Source: Macrotis lagotis
Lineage: Eukaryota; Chordata; Mammalia; Peramelemorphia; Peramelidae
DNA: 64,000 nt
Direction: 5' to 3'
NCBI RefSeq assembly: GCF_037893015.1
Contig: NC_133658.1
Location: forward strand, 886,738,977-886,802,976
In this document: piece after piece, positions 20,690-30,627 of the stretch
Position numbering within the stretch: position 1 is the stretch's first letter
Layout of the letters: each line of letters begins with the position of its first letter
Program-made: the position numbers and the translations under genes
The notes under the pieces: model-generated
Told to the model about the DNA's origin: nothing
Databases searched by the model: none
Seen by the model: only the letters and a program-made list of their open reading frames with translations

Positions 20690-20850
20690 CTTTTGAGTCT
20701 CACAATCACTTCCTTATTAGTACCTCATTTTAAAATAGACTGAGAGGAGAAAATGACTTGCCCAGGACCACACAGCTATTCAGTGACTGAGGCAGGATTC
20801 AAATTCTTCCAGCACTTCATCCTGGTACCACCCAACTGCCTGGGTTCAAA
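20690..20850 (-). mobile_element. MIR-like SINE, decayed
   Basis: AAAATGACTTGCCCAGGACC, CACAGCTATTCAGTGACTG. The adjacent TGGGTTCAAAATCCACC belongs to a plus-strand fragment. Confidence 0.6.
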
Positions 20851-20904
20851 ATCCACCTTGGATATTTACTAACTTTGTGACACCAAACTCTCCCATTCTC
20901 CTTA

Positions 20905-21870
20905 TGCCTGGGTCCCCCCATGCCTGGGCTCCCCTATGCCTGTAAGGTATCACCTTAGCTTTTTCAGTTGCTTGTTTAATGTAACCCTTCCCTTGTCATT
21001 TTGTAGACTATCTTTGAGCTAGAAGAGAAAGAAAGATCCTGAACCCAATGCCCCCCCTTCACCTCTAAATCTCTGCACCTATAATCTCTAACTTCCACTC
21101 TGGGCAGTACCTTTTCTACAGCCTCTCTTTGTCTCCTACTTAGACCTCCGTCCCCTTTTCCCCAGGATGGGCAGTGGTCTCAGAGAATCTCTAGCTCTAA
21201 TGTGGACTTCCTGGGACAGTAATCTAGCAGGAAGGGGAGGAAGTACTTGGCCCTTCATTCTGTAAGTCCTCCCAGGCTCCAGGTTGGCTGTATGAAAGCC
21301 CACTTGCTAACAGATGACAGGATGTCAATAGCCTCACTACTTGCATTATTTAAACAGAACAAGGTGAGCCTCTGTTGTGCCCTTGGGCTTAGATCAAATT
21401 GATGGCCAGAGTAGAAGCTACAACCAATTAGGTTTTTTGAAAGATCAGGGGAATCCGGGTGGACTCTTGATGGAGGAGAGGTCCTGTCTCTATAGTTTCA
21501 GTTCTGCCCTCTACTCTAGGGGTCTGGGTTTCTTTTCATAAGTTCTGGGTCTTTTCACAAGTTCCCACCTTCTGGATCCTTCTCTAGCTCAACCTACTTG
21601 CTGCTTTGGGGACAACTTGAGCTGGCTTTCCACACTATGGGGATTCTGCTCCTGGGGAGAAGGGAAGGCAGAATGTAGGTCCATTTCCATACAAATGGGC
21701 TTGCATTTAGAAACTTTCCAACCCCTGGTGCCTGGCACCCTATGGGGAGTTGGGTCCCCCATGCATGGAAGGCCTCACCTTAGCTCTATTCAATTCTTAC
21801 TAGGAATTGATTGCCTAATCTAACCCTTCTCTCATCTTGTAGAGCATCTCTGAGCTGTAAGAGAGAACTC
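20905..21870 (+). repeat. Direct repeat pair flanking ~720 bp
   Basis: 20905-21020 and 21738-21870 share TCCCC-ATGC, TCACCTTAGCT, TAACCCTTC and TTGTAGA-NATCT-TGAGCT in the same order (about three quarters identical by eye, with one ~7-15 bp gap). The interior has no recognisable repeat and no retroviral-like coding frame. It could be a very old LTR pair, an unknown repeat family, or a local duplication. Confidence 0.5.
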
Positions 21871-21884
21871 AGAAGAGACAGGTA

Positions 21885-22055
21885 ATCCTGGTTTTGGAGT
21901 TGGGAAGAACCTCAGAGGCCATCTCATCTTACCTTCTCCCTTTATAGATGAAGAAACTAAGACTCATCTATGAGCAGCCCAAAGTCAAGTGGCATAAGGG
22001 GAATCTAAACTGAGGGGTCTAATGATTATTCCATTGCACCATACCATTTTCCATC
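21885..22055 (-). repeat. E-type repeat
   Basis: GAAGAACCTCAGAGGCCATC, TTTATAGATGAAGAAACTAAG; ends CATTGCACCATACCA. Confidence 0.65.
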
Positions 22056-22074
22056 TAGTCTAAGTCTTATCTCA

Positions 22075-22205
22075 GTCATCAAGCATTTATTTATCATCTA
22101 ATAAGTGCTTAATAATAGGTGCTATATTTAAGTCTAGGGGTAAAAAAGAAAGATAAACAGGGTCCCTCCCCTCAAGGAGTTTACATCCTAATGGAAGATG
22201 CCCTC
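22075..22205 (+). repeat. F-type interspersed repeat
   Basis: CAAGCATTTATTTATCATC and CCCTCAAGGAGTTTACATCC. Confidence 0.7.
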
Positions 22206-22249
22206 TCTTCTATATCTCCAAGTGCTCATCCATATTGAAATTTTCAGAG

Positions 22250-22438
22250 ATCATAGGATTACAGATTTTGAGCTGGAAGGGATCTCAGAGGCCATCTAGT
22301 CCAAACCCCTCAAACTGAGGCCAACCGATAGGTAGTGACTTACCCAAGATCACACAGTTCACAGATTTAAGGGGATTAAAATATAGATCTTCTGACCTCA
22401 GAGACAGGGTTCTTTCAATGGTACCATGCTGCCTCTTG
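22250..22438 (-). repeat. E-type repeat, well preserved
   Basis: TTGAGCTGGAAGGGATCTC, GGCCATCTAGTCCAAACCCC, CAAGATCACACAGTTC and an end at CCATGCTGCCTCT. Confidence 0.75.
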
Positions 22439-22665
22439 AAGGGGAGCTCACCATCTCCTGAGGCACTCTATTTCACTCTTATCATTCAGAAGTTTTTCCT
22501 TCTATTCAGCAGAGGTCTCTCTACTTTGCTTATCCTTTCAGTTTTGACCTCTAAGGCCAAGAAGAACAAATCTAAGCTTTCTTCCAACCAGACAACCTTT
22601 CAAACTACAGAGTATCTGGGTGGAAGGGACCTTAGGGATCCTTGAAGACAGCTCTTCATGGCCCT
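22439..22665 (-). mobile_element. CR1/L3-like LINE fragment
   Basis: CACTCTATTTCACTCTTATC, AGAAGTTTTTCCTTC, GGCCAAGAAGAACAAATC and CCTTGAAGACAGCTCTTCATG are the antisense of sense copies such as 55925-56290. Confidence 0.65.
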
Positions 22666-23065
22666 TTGGGTAGCAATCCTTCACTTCCAACCCATCACCC
22701 TTCACAACATTCCTAGCCTCTCATAACCAGTCGCTCCTCGCAATCGATCAATACTCACTGAGCCTCCGGAGGCTCTGAGGCAAGCTGCCAAAACCAGGGC
22801 ATTTGTGAGATGCCCTCTTTCCCTGAGCTCAGGGTCCAGAGGGACAACACATATGCACCTCACCCCTTTGCTTTCATTTATTTTTTAATATTTTCTTGTT
22901 TTTTTTATTACAGTTTCCTCTACTTTTTAAATGTGAATTTTGTTCGGTCAAGGAGAGAGGAAGCCACAGATGAAAGGATTGGGAGTTTTACGTTTCCATG
23001 ACTGGGTGGGGAAAGGAATTTGGAGTCATTATTTGGCTGCTTTTGTGGAAGCCTGATCCTTTAAA
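22666..23065. other. Unique block with 16 bp GC palindrome
   Basis: GAGCCTCCGGAGGCTC at 22760-22775 is a perfect self-complementary 16-mer centred on CCGG, in otherwise unremarkable DNA. T-rich sequence follows at 22870-22930. Confidence 0.5.
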
Positions 23066-23299
23066 AAATAGCTAGCATTTATTTAATACTTCAAAATTTG
23101 CAAGGCACTTTTTAAGCATCTTACTTGATCCTTACAACAACCCTGGGAGATTGGTGCTATTATTAGCACCCCAGTTTTACAGATGAAAAAACTGAGGCAG
23201 ACATAGGTTAAGTGACAGTAAGTGCCTGAGGCTGAATTTGAACTGAGATCTTCCCAGACTCCAGGTCAAATGTTCTAGCTACTAAGCAACCTAACTAAA
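23066..23299 (-). mobile_element. MIR-like SINE, full length
   Basis: TAGCTAGCATTTATTTAATAC, CAACAACCCTGGGAGATTGG, CTGAGGCAGACATAGGTTAAG and a head CTAAGCAACCTAACTA. Confidence 0.8.
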
Positions 23300-23425
23300 T
23301 GTTTAATTGATGCCCTTTAAAATTGTATTTTCCCCCTTCCCAACAGTTATTTCTTAATGACTCCCACTAGCTTACAGTCATTGGACTGTTTTATTTTTTC
23401 TTTGTCTCCTTGAGAGGCAAAGATA

Positions 23426-23426
<1 letters not shown>

Positions 23427-23479
<53 letters not shown>
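23427..23479. repeat. (CA)n microsatellite
   Basis: About 26 uninterrupted CA units. Confidence 0.98.
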
Positions 23480-23481
<2 letters not shown>

Positions 23482-23574
23482 CCCCCTCTCTCTTTGCACC
23501 TATGTTTTTAATATATAGCAGGGGCTTAATACTTAATAAATGCTTTTGGATTCATTCTTTGTTAACTATTCAGC

Positions 23575-23780
23575 TGACATCATTTATCCCTTAATTCTTT
23601 GTTCTTTAGGTTACAATGTCTGTTCTTCAACTGAGTTGAAGATGAGTTTTCAACCTCCTTCCCCTGTTCTATTTGCACGCCTCTGAATGGGTTTCAATTT
23701 ACTAGTTTCCCTTAAAATGTATTGCCCAGAAGAGCACATGAACACCAGATGTGATCTGTCCAGCACTAAATAAAGCAGGA
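23575..23780 (-). mobile_element. CR1/L3-like LINE fragment, decayed
   Basis: CGCCTCTGAATGGGTTTC, AAATGTATTGCCCAGAAG and CACCAGATGTGATCTG resemble the antisense 3' coding end of CR1/L3-like copies. Abuts the left inverted-repeat arm. Confidence 0.45.
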
Positions 23781-23786
23781 TTGCAG

Positions 23787-23934
23787 CTAAGCAGAGCATC
23801 TTTGACAAAACACTAAGGCAAATGACCTTCTTCTAGGGGCCGCCTAAAACCAGGAGTCTTCCAAGAAGTGGAGGTGAGGGGAAGGAATGTTTCTTGGTAA
23901 TCTTTCCTCCTGCAGAGATGATGCTCCCTGCTCT
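23787..23934 (+). repeat. Left arm of ~150 bp inverted pair
   Basis: Reverse complement of 25243-25392 along its whole length (about 85% by eye). Shared blocks include GGCAAATGACC, AAAACCA-GG and TCTTCCAAGAAGTGG (the last partly self-complementary). Confidence 0.8.
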
Positions 23935-24619
23935 ATTGAGGAGCCACATTTCCCTGGTTTGCCTTAAGACAATGTCTGCTACTCTAAAAGGGAACAGAGG
24001 ATCTTCCAAACTAGTTCCCCTCATGCTCAGTTGGCAATTTCTTCCAGTCACTGAAGATCTCCAGTGCTGGGTTTTCAGCATGCCGGCAGTAATTGTTGAA
24101 GAAAATCAGATGAAAGCAGATACAGCAAGTTTCTGGCTATTTATCAGCTATGTATATAGGGCACTTTTCATCATGCTGAGCCTCAACAAAAGAAAAAAAG
24201 AGAATTGATCTAAGCCTCTATTGTTAGGGATACCATACATTGCTGGCACACGAGTTACATCTTAAAGGAACCATTCCCTCTGAACATGATGGTTTTGTTT
24301 TGTTTTGTTTTTTTAGCTGGAGTAGGGTGGTGGTGGTGGTGGTGATGATGGTGGGGGCTGAGCCCTAAACATATCTCTCTAACAGTTCACATGGTTAGAC
24401 TGAAACTGCCCTGGGTCTTTTCTTTCCAATAGCCTCATCTCCCCTTTACTAACCTTTAGGACTTTGACACAGAATCTACTTTGATAGGACTCTCTCTTGT
24501 ATTAGAGGAGAAGAAAGAAAAGTTAATTCATGAGTTTACTGAATATGGGGCCCATCAGTTCCCCACTCTGACTAAAATTTTACAAAAGAATTTATCCACT
24601 GTAGAATAGATTTTGCTCA
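23935..24619. other. Unique interior between inverted arms
   Basis: No repeat apart from (GGT)n at 24326-24353 and a TTTTG run at 24293-24311. Segment 24060-24290 is repeat-free with TAATTGTTG and TTATCAGC motifs. A 104-codon open frame (23894-24208) has no recognisable domain. Confidence 0.4.
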
Positions 24620-24780
24620 TAGATTTTGAACTGGAAAGGACTTTTATGGTTATCTAGTTAAATTGCCATCATTTTGTAATTGAAGAAACTGAGGCCAGGG
24701 AGATTAAGTGACTTACTAGTCAGGATTTGAACTAGGACTTCTGTCTACATAACTAACACTCTTTTATATTACATGATACT
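24620..24780 (-). repeat. E-type repeat
   Basis: TTTTGAACTGGAAAGGAC, GAAGAAACTGAGGCCAGGG and GATTTGAACTAGGACTTC. Confidence 0.65.
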
Positions 24781-24879
24781 GCTTCCAATTTGTCCCAGAC
24801 AAATCCAAAACAATTCAATACAATTCAGTCTAATCCAAAAAAGTACTTGTCACATTCCTACTATGACAGGTCTATCAAT

Positions 24880-25000
24880 GATCAAGCATCTTTAGGTAAC
24901 CATTATGTACTAGACTTTGTACTGAAGGGTTGGGATACAAAGGCAAGCAAGCTAGATAGTCCCTGTCCTCAAGGAGTTTTCTGTCTACAAGGTTATTTTT
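24880..25000 (+). repeat. F-type interspersed repeat
   Basis: CATTATGTACTAGACTTTG, GGGATACAAAGGCAAGC and TCCTCAAGGAGTTTTCTG. Confidence 0.65.
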
Positions 25001-25062
25001 GTGAGTATGTGTGCCTGCATATGTGCATGTGTGTGTGCATGTGTGTATGTGTGTGTATGTGT

Positions 25063-25105
<43 letters not shown>

Positions 25106-25132
25106 AAGAGAGAGACATATACGTATATGCAA
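25001..25132. repeat. Compound TG/AC/AT alternating tract
   Basis: Imperfect (TG)n to 25060, then (AC)n 25063-25086, then (AT)n 25087-25106. The TG and AC halves are mutually complementary around GTAC at 25061-25064, so it can form a hairpin or Z-DNA. Confidence 0.9.
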
Positions 25133-25242
25133 AATAAATATAAGGACATTAAATACATGGTAGTTAGGGAAAATGAGTATCAGTAGTTGAGGGGACTCAA
25201 AAAAGATTTTAAGTGGAAGGAAATGTGATACCTCAATGGAAC

Positions 25243-25392
25243 AGAGAGCAACATCTCTGCAGGAGGGAAGATTTCTGAGGAACAGCTAGCTATTCCTTCC
25301 CTTCACCCCCACTTCTTGGAAGACCCTTGGTTTTAGGCAGCCCCTAAAAGAGGGTCATTTGCCTTAGTGTTTTATAAAAGAATCTCTTCTTA
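25243..25392 (-). repeat. Right arm of ~150 bp inverted pair
   Basis: Partner of 23787-23934; carries ACTTCTTGGAAGA, GGTTTTAGGCAGCCCCTA and GGTCATTTGCCTTAGTGTTT. An ~8 bp insertion relative to the left arm lies near 25284-25292. Confidence 0.8.
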
Positions 25393-25640
25393 GATACTAT
25401 AAAAGATGAAGGGGTTGGAGAGCTTAGTTCACAATCAGAAAGACTTGGGTTTGAATCTAGCCTTTGACATATAACTGTCTCTGTGACTCTGGGCACATCA
25501 TTTAAACTTTAGAGTCTCAGACCATTCTCAGAGTATAAATTGCAGAGCAATTACCTATCTACATCAGCAGAGGGAGTTTCTCTACCAAAGAGCTCTCCAT
25601 TGTGAATGAAACTCAGCATCTGGAACACCTTCCCTTTCTT
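25393..25640 (+). mobile_element. MIR-like SINE plus recurring tail segment
   Basis: GGTTTGAATCTAGCCTTTG, GTGACTCTGGGCACATC; then GAGTATAAATTGCAGAGC and CAGCAGAGGGAGTTTC, a segment recurring near 8204-8280 and 35395-35480. Confidence 0.6.
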
Positions 25641-25760
25641 TCTCTCCCTAACTCTCCATGTGCTAGACACTTGAGATAGAAAGTCAAAATGAAAATGAGT
25701 CCTTCCCTTAAGGAGTTCATATTCTGGGAAAATATAATATGTAAGCAATTATAAGTATTT
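25640..25760 (+). repeat. F-type fragment
   Basis: TGTGCTAGACACTTGAG and TTCCCTTAAGGAGTTCATATTC. Confidence 0.5.
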
Positions 25761-25779
25761 ATGAAGGACCTACTGGGTT

Positions 25780-26012
25780 GCAGCAAGATGGCACGGGGGT
25801 TAGAGCATTGAATCTGGAGTCAGGAAGACTGAGTTCAAATCCTGCCTGAGACCTATTAATTGTGCAATCCTGGGCAAGTCGTTTGACCCTGTTTATTTTC
25901 ATTTCTTCCTCTGTCAAATGAACTGGAAAAGAAAATGTCAAACCACTCTAGTAGCTTTACCAAGAAAACCCCAAATGGGGTCGTGGAGAATTAGACACAA
26001 TTTAACAGCATT
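25780..26012 (+). mobile_element. SINE-S, full length
   Basis: GGCACGGGGGTTAGAGC head, GACTGAGTTCAAATCC, CAAACCACTCTAGTAGC, CCCCAAATGGGGTCGTGG and GAATTAGACACAATTTAAC in sense order. Confidence 0.85.
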
Positions 26013-26035
26013 GGCTACAGCAGCAGCTCTAACAT

Positions 26036-26260
26036 TAGTAGTAACAACACAACTATTAAGTATCAGACACTGTCCTTAGTTCTGGGGGTACAAAAAGAGG
26101 CAAAAGATAATCTCAGCCTTCAAGGAGCTTTGGGAAATACAACTGGGGAAATACAACATGTAAACAGGTACATATAAAGATCCATTCATCCCTTCATATA
26201 CACACACACATATATGCACATATGCACACATATGATACCTGGAGGAAGGTGAGGAGAATA
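26036..26260 (+). repeat. F-type interspersed repeat with CA/TA-rich end
   Basis: ACTATTAAGTATCAGACAC, CTTCAAGGAGCTTTGGG and CATGTAAACAGGTACATAT; ends in ACACATATATGC-rich sequence. Confidence 0.65.
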
Positions 26261-26576
26261 TGAACAACTAATGGGATGAGGAAAGGTATCTGTGGGAGAT
26301 GACAATGAACTGAGGCTTGAAAGAAGCTGCTAAGAGACAGATATGATGTAAAAGTGCATTATGAATAGGGATACAGGAAAGAACAGAATGTCCAGTTTAT
26401 CTGGAACAGAATGTATCAAAACAGAAAGAATCCTGGATTGGAATTAGTGGTTTAGGGTCTGAATCTTGCAGGAATAAGAATAACAATAATGATCCCTTGT
26501 GATGTTCCCTCCAGAAGATACTCTGTTCAGAGAAGAGGTAGGGTGAATATTTCTTAGAAGATGAAGAGCTAGCAAG

Positions 26577-26631
<55 letters not shown>
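26577..26631. repeat. (GT)n microsatellite
   Basis: About 27 uninterrupted GT units. Open frames through it on both strands are repeat artefacts. Confidence 0.98.
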
Positions 26632-26632
<1 letters not shown>

Positions 26633-26955
26633 TTCTCCCCAACAGTGCCAACTTGCTCTCAGCTAGTTGCCCAGCTCCTGCTACAGGATGTCCCAGACAC
26701 AGGGGAACAAATGATCTGCTCCTGAACAAATCCTGCTCCCATTTATGTTTGGGCAGGGGAAAGCTCTGGCCTTGGTGCTGAAGTCCCGAATACATGAGTA
26801 ATTTAACCAATTCATCCTGAAGTCATTATGTGGCAGGGGCTTGGAGCTTCTTGCTTCAGTTGCTGCCTTAGTTAGGAAATACATCAGTTCAGAATTATTC
26901 ATGCAAATGGCAAGAACTGACTATGAGTTGACCATTTTTATATTAAAGCATGTTA
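26632..26955. other. Repeat-poor block with octamer motif
   Basis: Unique. ATGCAAAT (26901-26908), the exact POU octamer, lies in TTATTCATGCAAATGGC; TAATTTAACC is nearby. Candidate conserved element. Confidence 0.4.
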
Positions 26956-26959
26956 GAAG

Positions 26960-27385
26960 TCAATAGAGGGTAGAATGTGGCTCTGAGTTGAGGACCTAGG
27001 TTCAAATCCAGTCTCTGACACTATCTTGTGTGAGCATATGTCCATGCATAAGGGACAGTAAGATTTTTGAGTAGGTTTATCCCTTCTTCATCTAGTCTAT
27101 CTAACTTTATAGCTAGGTGACACAGTGACTAGAATTCTGGGTCTGGAGTCAGGAAGAACTGAGTTTCAATGTGACCTAGACATTTACTGGTTTAGTGATC
27201 ATGGGCAAGTTACTTGACCTCTGCCTCAGTTTCCTCATTTGAAAAATGGGAATAAGAATAGCAGCTAATTCTCTGGGTTGCTGTGAGGATCAAATGAGAT
27301 TATATTGTATTGTGCTTAGTACAGCGTCTAGCACTTAGTAGATGCTATATAAATCAATTATTACTATTATTAGTAGTAGTAGCAG
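26960..27385 (+). mobile_element. MIR-like SINEs (fragment and full copy)
   Basis: 26960-27030 is a head fragment (GGTTCAAATCCAGTCTC). 27110-27385 is complete: TAGCTAGGTGACACAGTG head, CCTCAGTTTCCTCATTTG, GGTTGCTGTGAGGATC and TAGATGCTATATAAATC, ending in ATT/AGT triplet runs. Confidence 0.85.
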
Positions 27386-27469
27386 TATAGTTCACCTCTA
27401 TAATACTCTGATCCAGTGACACTGGCCTCCTGTCTGTTCCTCACATAAGAAGCTCCATTTCTTAGTTCA

Positions 27470-27785
27470 GGTCATATTCTCTGGCTGTCTTCAGTGCCAG
27501 GAATATACACTTTCCTCCTCTCTGGCTCCTTGGCTTCTTTCTAAGCTCAGCAACAATCCCATTTTCTATAAGAAGGATTTCCGATTCTCCTTCCTGCTAG
27601 TGCTTCCTCTCTGAAATCATGTCCGATTTAGCCTGGCTATATCTTGCTTGTCCATAGTTTTTATTTTCTTTTTCCCTTTAAGAGTGTAAGAACCTTGAGG
27701 TCAGGGAATGCTTTTTGCCTTTCTTTGAAATTCCACCACCATATGTGACACACAGTAGGAGTTCCATAAATGTTAAATGATTGAT
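27470..27785 (+). mobile_element. L2-like 3' region
   Basis: CTTTCCTCCTCTCTGGCTCC, ACAATCCCATTTTCTATAAG, GAACCTTGAGGTCAGGG and CACAGTAGGAGTTCCATAAA follow typical L2 order over ~300 bp. Confidence 0.75.
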
Positions 27786-28430
27786 TGTTCTCAGCAATGT
27801 ACCCAGCCCTTTTACTAGGTGACATATAGAAAGAATATCTGGTCCTTGTTCAAAGTTCATCTATCAACAAGAATCAAAGCATATGGATGGGCAGCAGGCT
27901 GGAAGTCCAGAGGAGGGAGAGAGCCGTACTGGAGGCATTAGGAAATGCTTTGTAGAAGAGATGGAACTTTATGTGTCACAGCATCCAAGAGACCTCAGAG
28001 TTCCTCTTGTGTAACCCTCTTATTTCACAGATGAGGAACCTGATGCCCAGGGAGGAGAAGTTACTTTCTGGAGATCATTCAGGCAGTAAATGGCAGATTC
28101 AAACTGAGGACCTCTTACTCCAAACTCATTGGTCTTTCTGATGTAAGCTTGGCTTTGAAGGATGGATATCAACTGGAGAACTTGAGGGGAGAAAACGGGG
28201 GGGGGGCATTCCAGATGGGAGAAAAATTTGAATGAAGACATGGAGTTGGGAATGAGCTTTGCATGGGTCAAGGCTTATGTTGAGGTTGGTATGATTAGAG
28301 GAGAAAGTTTCTATTGAAGGGCAGAAGGAGATAAGACTGGATAAATAAAATGAGTATAAATTACAGAAGGCCTCAATGCCCCACTGGGGAGTTTAGACAT
28401 GATCAGGGTAGGTTAAAGGGAAAGTGATAC
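27786..28430 (+). repeat. Long F-type repeat interrupted by an E-type copy
   Basis: Left part 27786-27964 (GGAAATGCTTTGTAGAAG). E-type insertion 27965-28135 (ACCTCAGAGTTCC, TTTCACAGATGAGGAACC). Right part 28136-28430 (GCATTCCAGATGGGAG, GACATGGAGTTGGGAATG). A G10 run lies at 28198-28207. Confidence 0.6.
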
Positions 28431-28718
28431 TCTTATTTAGGAGAGTGTAAAACACTTTGTATATCTTAAAGGGTCATGTGAATGCTAGCTATTATTATTA
28501 ATAAATGCTAGCATCCAAGGAAACAAGGAAGATGATGATGAGAGCAGTGAAGATCAGTAAAACAGAACAGCCACTTGTACAAGGTCATACATATCCAGCT
28601 CCAAGATGAAGGTCACTCAGAGCGCAGATGGCTACCTAGGTCACCCGAGGAATCCAGCTTTGGAGCCAAGAGATAAGTTCTGGTCCTGTTAGGAATTACT
28701 GGCCTCATCTCTATCTAT
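28431..28718. other. Unique or decayed sequence
   Basis: Short MIR-like traces (GTGAATGCTAGCTATTATT) near 28470-28510; otherwise nothing recognised. Confidence 0.4.
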
Positions 28719-29058
28719 TTATCTGTTTGTCTCTATCTGTCTGTATCTCTGTCTCCTTTGCCCTCTCTCCCCTTCCCCTCCTATTCTCTTTATTTGTTTG
28801 TCTCACTCTATTTCTCTCTCTGTCTTTGTCTCTCTTTGTGTTTGTTTCTGTCTTTGTTTCCCTCTGCCTTTTCATATCACCTTCCTCTTTCCTTCTCTCT
28901 CTCTGTCATTTTTTTCTGTCTTTCTGTCTTTTTGTTTGTTTCTACTTGACTCTGTCTGTTTTTGTCTCTGTGTGGGTGTGTTTGTATCTGTATCTCTCTG
29001 TCTGTGAGTGTATCTCTCTCTCTCTCTCTCTGTCTGTCTGTCTGTCTCTCTCTCTCTG

Positions 29059-29089
<31 letters not shown>

Positions 29090-29228
29090 GTCTCTGTCTC
29101 TCTCTGTCTCTGTCTCTCTCTGTCTCTCTGTCTCTCTGTCTCTGTCTCTCTCCATCTCTCAAACCTCTTCTCTTCTCTCTGTCTCTCTGTCTATCTCTAT
29201 CTGACTCCATCTGTCTCCATCTCTCTCT
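28719..29228. repeat. 510 bp CTGT/CT pyrimidine-rich repeat
   Basis: Imperfect (TCTG)n and (TCTC)n, almost free of A on the plus strand at 29005-29160. Long open frames on both strands (for example 174 codons at 28727-29251) are translated repeat and not genes. Confidence 0.95.
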
Positions 29229-29724
29229 TAGATAGAGACATGGTGGGGTGAGGTGATGAGGAAATCTGTGTGGGGAAATGAAATCTAAAGATCAGTGACA
29301 ACTTGAATGATTCTCTGGCAGTCACCTGCCCCTCAGTGTGCAAAGAAATGCAATAAAGCCAATGACAGATCTAGCTGACCCTGGCAGGTGACAGCCAATT
29401 CAGCCTAAGAGGGAAATTGAAGTTGGATGAGCCATGTCCAGAGAGTGAGTGACCCTGAGAAAACCCAGCACCTGTTGTTAATTTAAAATGTGTGTGTGTT
29501 TGTATGTGCACATGAGCTTGGTATGAAGAAAGAATATGAGTATTATATTTGTGAAAACATAGTATATAGGTAGGTAGGCATGTGGGTGTGGCTATATGTC
29601 TATGTTTGTTTGGGAGGCATATGGGTGGGATTAGGACAAAATCAGGCTGTGAAGGAAATCCTTTGACCAATTATTATCCATGCAGAGATAATGTAATATT
29701 CATTTGGTAAGATTCCAAAGAACA
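29229..29724. other. Unique block
   Basis: 29340-29480 is repeat-free, with GGCAGGTGACAGCC and GTTGTTAATTTAAAATG; weak conserved-element candidate. 29484-29600 is degenerate TG-rich. Confidence 0.4.
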
Positions 29725-30405
29725 TGATACTTAAGGCAGTTAGGTATGGTGTCCAGGGTCATATATCTAGTGAGGGTCAGAACTCAGATCTGTACTGACT
29801 CTAAATCTAGTATTCTGTCTATAGCCCTACACTGTCCCTCTGGATTGGCAATCAAGACTTTTTTCTTTTACTTGATTCCAACTTTTCCTTCTAGACTTGT
29901 TTCCTGGGGGCTAATAATAAATTATAGTATTTCATTAGTCAAATAGACCTCAGTAGTGATCATTTATTTGGATTCTGCTTAGGTGATCATCTCAATCCTT
30001 GAGGGTTATCCCTAGGCAACCCACCATCCCTTCTCACTGTCAGTCATTGGTATATTGGTAAAATATTTAACAATCAACTCTCATGGGGAGAGGGAAGCAT
30101 GTGAGCAATATATTTTTGAGTTTAATCTACAGGAAACCTAGATTTCAATCCTGGTCCCATGATTTGCCCTGTGACTCTGGGTAAATGACTCACTCTAGAG
30201 AGAGACAACTGCAGTTTGCAAGTTGGGACAAAATGACCTCCAAGGTCCTTTCTAGTTCTAAATTTGGATTTAGTTTATCTTCTAGGTTAAACCTGGTGAA
30301 AACTCTGTGACAATCTATACTCTTATTAGCTGCCTCCAAGTGCCTAGCAATGTTTACTGAATGGCCCTCTAGAGCGATGACTTTCAAATAATGGAAAGTA
30401 ACTCA
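29725..30405. mobile_element. MIR-like fragments with unique gaps
   Basis: Minus fragment 29725-29840 (TGAGGGTCAGAACTCAGATC). Plus fragment 30110-30270 (CTAGATTTCAATCCTGGTCC, GTGACTCTGGGTAAATG). The remainder is unassigned. Confidence 0.5.
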
Positions 30406-30409
30406 AATG

Positions 30410-30560
30410 AATTCATTGAATGCTTATTAAATGCTTACTGTATTCTTATGGATTCAGATAGAAAAACAAAGAAACAAATCTAGTCTCTAGCTTCAAGGAG
30501 CTTGGATTCCAATAGAGGAAACAAGATGCATATAAATATAATGCAAAGAAAGTTGGAGAC
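30410..30560 (+). repeat. F-type interspersed repeat
   Basis: TTGAATGCTTATTAAATGC and CTTCAAGGAGCTTGGATTCC, ending against the GA microsatellite. Confidence 0.7.
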
Positions 30561-30565
30561 AGATA

Positions 30566-30568
<3 letters not shown>

Positions 30569-30624
<56 letters not shown>
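30569..30624. repeat. (GA)n microsatellite
   Basis: About 28 GA units, following AGATAGAT units. Confidence 0.98.

Positions 30625-30627
<3 letters not shown>

Noticed and set aside
20990..21020. Possible 3' splice site (pyrimidine run, TTTTGTAG)
   Set aside because: The same motif recurs in the direct repeat at 21836. No open frame or downstream donor supports an exon.
23833..24208. Overlapping plus and minus open frames
   Set aside because: No similarity recognised, and part lies in the inverted-repeat arm.
26397..26810. 137-codon minus frame
   Set aside because: Contains a Thr-His run from the GT microsatellite and unrelated flanks.
28727..29251. 174-codon open frame
   Set aside because: Translation is Leu/Ser/Cys repeat from a CT/TCTG microsatellite; minus-strand frames are Arg/Asp/Glu repeat.
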